Below are positions 17,265-23,817 of a DNA stretch of 64,000 nucleotides, piece by piece (position 1 is the first letter of the stretch; each line of letters starts with the position of its first letter). Below the pieces are notes generated by a model. It saw nothing but the letters and a program-made list of their open reading frames with translations. It ran no database searches and was not told the origin of the DNA. A program made the translations under genes and the position numbers. The DNA is from Caproiciproducens sp. CPB-2 (lineage in GTDB: Bacteria > Bacillota > Clostridia > Oscillospirales > Acutalibacteraceae), in contig NZ_CP142860.1 in the NCBI RefSeq assembly GCF_036287215.1, positions 496,001-560,000 of the forward strand, given 5' to 3'.

Positions 17265-18100
17265 AAAACGGCGGATTCATGAGGCAGGTGCAGAAAAACA
17301 ATTTTTCCCTCCGGCTGAAGGTGGTGGGCGGCAACCTCACTGCCGACCAGCTTTTGACTGTCGCTGAGATCAGCAAAAAATACGGCGACGGATACGTGCA
17401 CCTTACCTCCCGGCAGGGAGTGGAGATTCCCTTCATCAAGCTGGACGATGTGGAGCCGGTCAAGGCGGAACTGAAAGCGGGGGGCGTCGACACCGGCGTG
17501 TGCGGGCCCCGCGTACGCACGGTCACAGCCTGTCAGGGCAGCAAAATCTGCTCCTCCGGCTGCATCGACACCTACTCGCTGGCGGTGGAAATTTCCGACC
17601 GTTATTTTGGCCGGGCGCTGCCCCATAAGTTCAAATTCGGGATCACCGGCTGCATGAACAACTGCCTCAAGGCCGAGGAAAACGATCTGGGCATCAAGGG
17701 CGGCTACGCGGTCGAGTGGATTCCGGATGCCTGCACCCTCTGCGGCGTGTGCTCGAAAGCCTGCCGGGAAGGGGCCATCACCCAAACCGACAGCGAGATT
17801 TTGCTGGACGAAAGCAAATGCAACCATTGCGGCCGGTGCGTGAAATCCTGTCCCTTTGACGCGTGGAAGGGCGAACCGGGATATCTTCTTTCTTTCGGCG
17901 GCACCTTCGGAAACCTGATTGCCAAGGGAGAGCAGTTTTTACCCATTATCCATGACAAGGAGACGCTGTTCCGGGTGGCCGACGCGGCCTTGGCGTTTTT
18001 CGATCAACACGCAAAGCCCAGCGAACGTTTCCGGGTGGCCGTCGACCGGGCCGGCTGGGACGTATTCCAAGCGGAAATGGAGGCGGCGTACCGTGGGTGA
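17240..18100 (+). CDS. Siroheme [4Fe-4S] sulfite reductase with two ferredoxin clusters
   Basis: Reduces sulfite to sulfide. The 286-residue protein carries the siroheme/4Fe-4S cysteines Cys98, Cys104 (TACQGSKIC) and Cys138, Cys142 (GCMNNC), followed by two ferredoxin motifs, Cys165/168/171/175 and Cys194/197/200/204. This layout resembles AsrC and other small dissimilatory-like sulfite reductases rather than the large CysI or plant type. No flavoprotein partner is encoded nearby, so electrons probably come from ferredoxin. It follows cysDN in the assimilation operon. Confidence 0.9.
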   Translation: MATDYKALKNGGFMRQVQKNNFSLRLKVVGGNLTADQLLTVAEISKKYGDGYVHLTSRQGVEIPFIKLDDVEPVKAELKAGGVDTGVCGPRVRTVTACQGSKICSSGCIDTYSLAVEISDRYFGRALPHKFKFGITGCMNNCLKAEENDLGIKGGYAVEWIPDACTLCGVCSKACREGAITQTDSEILLDESKCNHCGRCVKSCPFDAWKGEPGYLLSFGGTFGNLIAKGEQFLPIIHDKETLFRVADAALAFFDQHAKPSERFRVAVDRAGWDVFQAEMEAAYRG

Positions 18101-18338
18101 ATACCTCATTGATGAAACGGTGGATATCACGGATGTGGTTTGCCCGGTGACCTTTGTCAAGGCAAAGGTCGCGCTGGAGGAACTGGACGAGGGACAGATC
18201 CTCTCTATTCGAATGAATGACGGCGAACCGGTGCAGAACGTGCCCCGCAGCGTCAAAGAGGAGGGGCATCAGATTCTGAAGCTCACCGACAACGGCGACG
18301 GCACCTATAACCTCATTGTCCGGAAGACGGCCGGTTAA
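18093..18338 (+). CDS. TusA-family sulfur carrier protein
   Basis: An 81-residue protein with the TusA signature Cys-Pro in DITDVVCPVTFVKAKVALEEL, followed by GQILSIRMNDGEP. TusA proteins carry persulfide sulfur on that cysteine. The start is GTG 18093, nine bases after GGAGG and overlapping the sulfite reductase stop, so translation is coupled. Taking sulfide or persulfide from the upstream reductase is a reasonable inference. Confidence 0.88.
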   Translation: MGEYLIDETVDITDVVCPVTFVKAKVALEELDEGQILSIRMNDGEPVQNVPRSVKEEGHQILKLTDNGDGTYNLIVRKTAG

Positions 18339-18443
18339 GCGCCGGTCAGACAATCAGCAGAACCCGGATACGCCAGCTCCATAAAAGTTTGCAGGCAAAA
18401 AAGCAATACGTGAAACGATCAATTGAATTTTGGAGGAGTCAAA

Positions 18444-18653
18444 ATGAAACTTACCGTTGCCGGAGCCCCGAAAGAATACGCCGAGGGCTTGACTGTAGCC
18501 CAGCTGATCGAACGGGAGCAGGTGGAAACACCGGAGTATGTTACCGTGTCGGTCAACGATGAATTTATTAAGAAGGACACTTTTTCCGAAACCGTTTTAA
18601 AGGACGGCGATATCGTGGAGTTCCTGTACTTTATGGGAGGAGGGCAATCCTGA
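18444..18653 (+). CDS. ThiS/MoaD-like sulfur carrier with clippable C-terminus
   Basis: A 69-residue ubiquitin-fold protein ending FLYFMGGGQS. Active ThiS-type carriers must end in Gly-Gly to be adenylated and thiocarboxylated; here Gln-Ser covers the glycines. The same arrangement is known for HcyS of Wolinella and CysO-type systems, where a JAMM protease exposes or recycles the tail, and such a protease is encoded two genes on. ATG 18444 follows GGAGGAG. It starts 105 bp after the TusA-like gene, with no clear promoter between. Confidence 0.9.
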   Translation: MKLTVAGAPKEYAEGLTVAQLIEREQVETPEYVTVSVNDEFIKKDTFSETVLKDGDIVEFLYFMGGGQS

Positions 18654-19456
18654 TGGCTTTTACCAACGAACAGCTGGAACGCTACTCCCGCCATATTATC
18701 CTGTCCGAAGTGGGCGTGAAGGGGCAGAAGAAGCTGCTGAACGCCAAGGTGCTGATCATCGGGGCGGGGGGCCTGGGCGCGCCCGCCGCTCTCTACCTGG
18801 CCGCCGCCGGAGTGGGGACCATCGGCGTCGCCGACGCCGACGAGGTGGACTTGTCCAACCTTCAGCGGCAGGTCATTCATACCACCCCGGACTTGGGCAA
18901 GGCAAAGGTGCAGTCTGCCAGAGAGACCATGGAGGCCATCAATCCGGACATTACGGTCAACACTTACCGTACCTTTGTGTCGGCGGACAACATCATGAAG
19001 CTGATCGCGGATTATGATTTCATCATCGACGGCACCGACAATTTCCCCGCGAAATTCCTTATCAACGACGCCTGTGTGCTGGCCGGAAAGCCTTTTTCCC
19101 ACGCGGGGATCATCCGCTTCCGGGGCCAGCTTATGACCTATGTGCCGGGGCAGGGCCCGTGCTACCGCTGCGTTTTCAAAGAGCCGCCCCCGCCGGACGC
19201 GGTGCCCACCTGCAGGCAGGCCGGGGTCATCGGGGCCATGGGGGGCGTGATCGGCTCCCTGCAGGCTATGGAAGCGGTCAAATACATCATCGGCAAAGGG
19301 GAGCTCCTGACCGGGTACCTGCTGACTTATGACGCCCTCAAAATGGAGTTTCGCAAAATCAAGCTGCCGCCGGCGAAGGACTGCGCCGTCTGCGGGGAGC
19401 ATCCCACCATTTTGAAGCCGTTTGATTACGAACAGGCGGTGTGTGATTTAAAATGA
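18653..19456 (+). CDS. ThiF/MoeB/HesA-family adenylyltransferase (E1-like)
   Basis: Activates the C-terminus of the upstream ThiS-like carrier with ATP for sulfur transfer. The 267-residue protein has the nucleotide-binding IIGAGGLGAPAALYLAAAG, the DEVDLSNLQRQVIH segment and zinc cysteines in GPCYRC and DCAVCG. The cysteine in VPTCRQAGVIG is in the usual position for ThiF/MoeB. It overlaps the carrier gene by one base and the protease gene by four. A role in molybdopterin or thiamine is possible but no such genes are nearby. Confidence 0.93.
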   Translation: MAFTNEQLERYSRHIILSEVGVKGQKKLLNAKVLIIGAGGLGAPAALYLAAAGVGTIGVADADEVDLSNLQRQVIHTTPDLGKAKVQSARETMEAINPDITVNTYRTFVSADNIMKLIADYDFIIDGTDNFPAKFLINDACVLAGKPFSHAGIIRFRGQLMTYVPGQGPCYRCVFKEPPPPDAVPTCRQAGVIGAMGGVIGSLQAMEAVKYIIGKGELLTGYLLTYDALKMEFRKIKLPPAKDCAVCGEHPTILKPFDYEQAVCDLK

Positions 19457-19866
19457 TTGTCAGGCTCAAACAAGCGGATTACGACGCCATTGTCGCCCAC
19501 GCGAAAGCGGGATTGCCCAATGAATCCTGCGGGCTGATTGCGGGAACGGCGGAGGGCGGCCTTAAAACCGTGGAAAAGGTGTACCTTTTATCAAACCCCG
19601 ACCAAAGCCCGGAGCATTTTTCCATTGACCCCGGGGAGCAGCTTGCGGCCGTCCGGGATATGCGCGCGCTGGGCCTTTCGCCGCTTGGAAACTTTCACTC
19701 CCATCCCTCCACTCCCGCGCGGCCGTCCGGGGAAGATATCCGGCTGGCCTATGATTCAAAGGCCAGCTACCTGATTCTTTCATTGGCAAAGGAAGCGCCG
19801 GTCCTGAAAGCGTTCGGGATCGCGGACGGCATGGTTACGCCGCAGACGCTGGAGGTCATCCCCTGA
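19453..19866 (+). CDS. M67-family (JAMM/MPN) metallopeptidase
   Basis: A 137-residue zinc protease with the full JAMM motif: Glu in NESCGLIAG, then HSH, seven residues, Ser, two residues, Asp (FHSHPSTPARPSGEDI). Relatives Mec and HcyD cut at or beside the Gly-Gly of sulfur carriers. As the ThiS-like partner here ends GGGQS, this enzyme is the obvious candidate to remove the two terminal residues. It overlaps the E1 gene by four bases and is followed by a strong terminator. Confidence 0.92.
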   Translation: MIVRLKQADYDAIVAHAKAGLPNESCGLIAGTAEGGLKTVEKVYLLSNPDQSPEHFSIDPGEQLAAVRDMRALGLSPLGNFHSHPSTPARPSGEDIRLAYDSKASYLILSLAKEAPVLKAFGIADGMVTPQTLEVIP

Positions 19867-19909
19867 GGGCTGCCGCAGAGCAGGGGCCGATAAAACAGAA
19901 GAGTAATAA

Positions 19910-19943
19910 GAAAGAAGCCGGGCATTGACGCCCGGCTTCTTTC
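19910..19943. terminator. Bidirectional terminator
   Basis: A 14-bp perfect stem (GAAAGAAGCCGGGC, 19910-19923, and its complement, 19930-19943) with loop ATTGAC separates two convergent operons. Pyrimidine-rich TTCTTTCTC flanks it on the plus side. Confidence 0.85.
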
Positions 19944-19944
19944 T

Positions 19945-20283
19945 CTATAGGTCCTTTGGTATATTCTTCCGCATGTCCGCCACGTCCCGTCTCCAGATGC
20001 TTCGTTTTAAATCCACATTGCCGTTGTCTTTAAAATATACGCCTTCGTTTGACAGAAGCGTCCGCTGTTCGTTCCAGCCGGGAACCAGCCGCCCCGTGCT
20101 GTTTACCACCCTGTGGCAGGGCAGCTCCAGGTATCCGGGCGCGCTGTGCAGGGCGTGGCCGACCAGTCTTGCGTATTGCGGCATCCCCAGCATCAAAGCA
20201 ATCTGTCCGTATGTTGTGACCCTGCCATACGGGATGGCGGCGACCACACGGTAAACCAGACTATAAAATTCTTCCCTTTTCAT
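19945..20283 (-). CDS. MGMT-family DNA alkyltransferase, short form
   Basis: A 112-residue protein equal to the catalytic C-terminal domain of O6-methylguanine-DNA methyltransferase. It has IPYGRVTTYGQIA and LPCHRVVN, so the acceptor cysteine is present, unlike alkyltransferase-like proteins that have Trp there. The N-terminal domain of Ogt/Ada is missing, as in many stand-alone members. It lies 75 bp after rpoN on the same strand and is probably the operon's last gene; no functional link to it is evident. Confidence 0.88.
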   Translation of the reverse strand: MKREEFYSLVYRVVAAIPYGRVTTYGQIALMLGMPQYARLVGHALHSAPGYLELPCHRVVNSTGRLVPGWNEQRTLLSNEGVYFKDNGNVDLKRSIWRRDVADMRKNIPKDL

Positions 20284-20358
20284 GCAGCCTCCACCATCCC
20301 CGTCTCCATCGTGCCCGGCAGCACAGGGCCAAGGCTGTTTCAGAAAACGCCATGGCCT

Positions 20359-21795
20359 TCATTGGTACATCTTACGTTTTTCCGCTGCGGGGATTTCCAT
20401 CTCATACCGATATTTTGCCACGGTACGCCGGGAAATGTCAATGCCCTTTTCCTGAAGGCTCCGGGTAATCTTCTGATCCGAGAGCGGCGCGGACTTGTTT
20501 TCGTGTTCAATCAGGCTGCGGATGGTCTCTTTGATTTGCAGAGAAGAAAAACAATCTTCTTTTCCCCGTGACCGTATTTTTGAAGTAAAAAGGGATTTGA
20601 TGCTGACTGTTCCCGAGGAACACACAACGTACTTTCCGGAAATTGCGCGGCTGACGGTCGACTGGTGCAGATGAAGCCGGTCCGCGACCTCTGCGATGGA
20701 CATCGGCTTCAGGCAGGATACGCCGTGCTCGAAATAATCCTTCTGAAGCTCGACGATTTTCTCCAGTACGCGCAGCACGGTGCTTTTCCGGCTGGACAGT
20801 TGCTTTATGAGGAACGACGCCTGTTTTGTTTTGTCTTTGAGATACAGGAGGGTTTCGCGGTCATTTTCTTCGAGAAGTAATTTTTGATAAAATTCGCTGA
20901 TACGCAGATGGGGAAAAGCCTTCTCATTGTTCCGAATGAAAAAGCCTCCCTGCCCGTCTTTACAAATGGCCGCCTCGGGGATGACGTAGCCGCCGCTGCG
21001 GTCCGTCTGAAAACCCCGGGAGGGGATCGGGTTCAGGCCGCGGATAAAATCGCACATTTTTTCCGCGGCCTGAAGGGAAATACCAAGCCGGTTCGCAATA
21101 ACCTGTATTTTATTTTCGCTCAGAAGCCCGAGATATTTTTCAATGATTTCTTTGACCATCGCCGCGTCGCATTCCGTACACCGTCCCAGTTGAAGCAGCA
21201 GGCATTCCGTTATATTTGCGGCGCCGACCCCCGGCGGCTGCATCGTCTGAATGATTTTTACAGCTTCCTTTATTTTTTCGACGGGCAGCCCAAAGTGCCG
21301 GGAAAGCTCTTCCACGCTGCTGCCGAGATACCCTTTTTCAGTAAGGTCCTGAATGATGTAGCTGCAAATACGCCCGATAGTCCGATCGACTTTCCTTTCT
21401 CCAAGCTGGCGCAGAAGACAGTCTGTAAAGGTATCTTCCGCTGAAAGCGTAGCGTACGGATTAAAATTCTCTTGGTCGCCGTAAAAGGGTTGACGGGCGC
21501 CGGGGGCGCAGCTGTCCAGAGAAAACATTTTGACAATTTCCAGGGCAGTTTCCGTATCCTGATAGGATTCGCCGTCGTCACCCAGCGCACAGTCGGAAAA
21601 CATGGGGTCTTCCTGCGAGTCATCGCCGTCATACTCCAGCACCGGATTTTCCATGACGGCTTCTTCCACCCGCTGCTGCAATTCCACAAGGGGCATCTGC
21701 AGCAGAGCAAGGGATTCTCTCATTTCCGCCGTCAATTTCAGCTTCTGGCTTTGGCTCTGCCTCTGCGTCTGATTTTTTACGTATAAAAGCTCCAC
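20359..21795 (-). CDS. rpoN: RNA polymerase sigma-54 factor
   Basis: Directs RNA polymerase to -24/-12 promoters that need an activator ATPase. The 478-residue protein has the glutamine-rich region I (QSQSQKLKLTAEMRESLALLQ), core-binding region with PPGVGAANITECLLLQL, the helix-turn-helix SIAEVADRLHLHQSTVSRAI and a C-terminal RpoN box (ISRRTVAKYR). It is co-oriented with ptsI, ptsH and a LevR-type activator, and a matching promoter drives the divergent PTS operon, so a dedicated role in PTS control is likely. Confidence 0.96.
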   Translation of the reverse strand: MELLYVKNQTQRQSQSQKLKLTAEMRESLALLQMPLVELQQRVEEAVMENPVLEYDGDDSQEDPMFSDCALGDDGESYQDTETALEIVKMFSLDSCAPGARQPFYGDQENFNPYATLSAEDTFTDCLLRQLGERKVDRTIGRICSYIIQDLTEKGYLGSSVEELSRHFGLPVEKIKEAVKIIQTMQPPGVGAANITECLLLQLGRCTECDAAMVKEIIEKYLGLLSENKIQVIANRLGISLQAAEKMCDFIRGLNPIPSRGFQTDRSGGYVIPEAAICKDGQGGFFIRNNEKAFPHLRISEFYQKLLLEENDRETLLYLKDKTKQASFLIKQLSSRKSTVLRVLEKIVELQKDYFEHGVSCLKPMSIAEVADRLHLHQSTVSRAISGKYVVCSSGTVSIKSLFTSKIRSRGKEDCFSSLQIKETIRSLIEHENKSAPLSDQKITRSLQEKGIDISRRTVAKYRYEMEIPAAEKRKMYQ

Positions 21796-21829
21796 AAAAT
21801 CACCTTCCGGCCAAAGAGACGGTTCCCCC

Positions 21830-23458
21830 TTATGTACCGATGCATCGAAGCAGCGTGCTTCTGGTTTCGGCGATCATTCCCGGACTTACGGAAAATTCAT
21901 CCAGCCCGTATTCCAGCAGCAGGGGGACCGCCCGCTCGTTGGATGCCAGCTCGCCGCACAGGCAGCAGGGAATCCCGGATTGATGCGCGGCGGAAATCGT
22001 CATCCGGATCAGGCGCAAAACAGCCGGATGCAGCGGATTGTATAAATCGGAAATACTTTCGTTCATCCTGTCCGCCGCCAGCGTATACTGCGTAAGATCA
22101 TTGGTCCCGATGCTGAAAAAGTCGACCTGTTTTGCAAATTCCTCCGCAGTCAGCGCGGCGGACGGAATCTCTATCATCATTCCGGTCGGAATGGAAGGAC
22201 AAAAACGGACGCCCTCCTGCTCCAGCTGTAATTTGCAGGTGTTCAGGGCGCCTTTCGCGCGGCCCAGCTCTTCCATGCAGCTGATCATAGGGAACATGAT
22301 TTGAATATTGCCGAATGCGGACGCCCTTAAAATTGCCCTGAGCTGTGTCTGAAACAGCCCCGGATTTCGAAGGCAGAGCCGGATTGCCCTCAGTCCGAGA
22401 AAAGGATTGCTTTCCTTGTCCATCGGAAGATACGGGAGGCTTTTGTCCCCTCCGATATCAAGCGTGCGGATCGTAAGGGGCCTGCCGTCCAGCAGCTCGG
22501 CCGCTTGCCTGTAAATCCGGAACTGCTCTTCCTCGGTGGGCATGGATGTCCTGTTCATGTATAAAAATTCCGTCCGGAAAAGCCCGACGCCTTCCGCGCC
22601 GTTTTTCAGCGCGGCCTCAATATCCTTGATTCCCCCGATATTTGCGGCGACCAGAATCTGCCTTCCGTCTCCGGAACGGATTTTTGCTCCAACCGTGCGT
22701 TTCCCGTCCTCTTTTTTCTGGCTGAACCGCTTTTCAAGCGCACGGTACTTTTTGATTAATGCGGTATCAGGGCGGACCAGGACTTCTCCCGACACGCCGT
22801 CCACAATGACCGTATCGCCGCCGCGGACGTCCGCGAGGATATCCCTGCAGCCGACTACCGCCGGAATATCCAGCGCTTTTGCGAGAATGGCTGTGTGGGA
22901 GGTTTCCCCGCCCGTTTCGGTCACCAGTGCCGATACTTTCTCCCTGTCGATCTGCGCGGTGTCCGAGGGCTTCAGATCGTGCGCGAAAAGAACGGTTCCG
23001 GCGGGCAGACCCGCAAAATTGATTTCTCCGCTTTGCCCGGTGAGATTGCGCAGAATTCTGGAACCTACGTCTTTAATATCCGCGGCGCGCTCTTTCATAT
23101 AGCCGTCCTCAAATGCGGAAAAGGTGTCGTACAGAGTCCGGGTCACGTCGGAGAGGGCTTGTTCGGCGGTTACGGATTCCTGTTTTATTCTATGGAAAGC
23201 TTCCCCGGTCAACGCGGGGTCGTCTATAAAATTCAGATGGCTTTCGATAATTTCCGCGTTTTTGGCGTCCAGCTTTTCGCGGGCCTTTTTTACAATCTCC
23301 TCAATCTGTTTTTTGGACAGTTCCATTGCTTTTGTCAGCCTGTCTGCTTCCGCGGCGGGGTTCTCCGCGGTTTTCTGAAAGCGCAAAGCTGCGTCCGTGT
23401 CGATGACATAGGCTTTTCCCACCGCGTAGCCTTTGGAAACTCCAATGCCTTTTTTCAT
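21830..23458 (-). CDS. ptsI: PTS enzyme I (phosphoenolpyruvate-protein phosphotransferase)
   Basis: Takes phosphate from phosphoenolpyruvate and passes it to HPr. The 542-residue protein has the phosphorylated histidine at 188 in GGETSHTAILAKALDIPAVVG, the EGVGLFRTEFLYM active-site segment and the C-terminal FSIGTNDLTQYTLA PEP site. It is a little shorter than typical EI (about 570) but nothing essential appears missing. It starts 20 bp after ptsH in the same minus-strand operon. Confidence 0.97.
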   Translation of the reverse strand: MKKGIGVSKGYAVGKAYVIDTDAALRFQKTAENPAAEADRLTKAMELSKKQIEEIVKKAREKLDAKNAEIIESHLNFIDDPALTGEAFHRIKQESVTAEQALSDVTRTLYDTFSAFEDGYMKERAADIKDVGSRILRNLTGQSGEINFAGLPAGTVLFAHDLKPSDTAQIDREKVSALVTETGGETSHTAILAKALDIPAVVGCRDILADVRGGDTVIVDGVSGEVLVRPDTALIKKYRALEKRFSQKKEDGKRTVGAKIRSGDGRQILVAANIGGIKDIEAALKNGAEGVGLFRTEFLYMNRTSMPTEEEQFRIYRQAAELLDGRPLTIRTLDIGGDKSLPYLPMDKESNPFLGLRAIRLCLRNPGLFQTQLRAILRASAFGNIQIMFPMISCMEELGRAKGALNTCKLQLEQEGVRFCPSIPTGMMIEIPSAALTAEEFAKQVDFFSIGTNDLTQYTLAADRMNESISDLYNPLHPAVLRLIRMTISAAHQSGIPCCLCGELASNERAVPLLLEYGLDEFSVSPGMIAETRSTLLRCIGT

Positions 23459-23478
23459 AATGGCCTCCTAATAAGGGA

Positions 23479-23745
23479 TTAGTCTTCTCCGAATTTTGAT
23501 TGAATCAGTTGAGTCAGCTCCGCGACCGCTTTTTTTTCATCTTTTCCGTCCGCCTGGATCGTAACGATATCATTCATCTTTGCCTGCAGGGCGAGCAGGC
23601 TGATCATGGATTTCGCGACTGCCGAGCGGGACCCGTTTTTGATGATGATCTCGGAATCATATCTTCCGGCGGCCGTAACCAGCATGGAGGCCGGACGGGC
23701 ATGCAATCCGACCTTGTTGGATATCTGTACTGTCTGTGACGTCAT
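23479..23745 (-). CDS. ptsH: PTS phosphocarrier protein HPr
   Basis: An 88-residue carrier with the enzyme I-phosphorylated His15 in GLHARPAS and the regulatory Ser46 (AKSMISLLAL), the site used by HPr kinase in Firmicutes. A GGAGGATG-like ribosome site precedes the ATG. It lies between the LevR-type regulator and ptsI, so this locus makes its own general PTS proteins, or it may be the cell's only set. Confidence 0.97.
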   Translation of the reverse strand: MTSQTVQISNKVGLHARPASMLVTAAGRYDSEIIIKNGSRSAVAKSMISLLALQAKMNDIVTIQADGKDEKKAVAELTQLIQSKFGED

Positions 23746-23817
23746 AATGGCATCCTCCTTAAAATGTGTTTCACTGATTATTAAGCAATTTTCGTGCCAA
23801 CAGTGCGGCCGCTTTTC

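Noticed and set aside
17170..17367. 65-codon frame between cysN and the sulfite reductase
   Set aside because: TTG start without a ribosome site and mostly inside the sulfite reductase gene; composition of a shadow frame.
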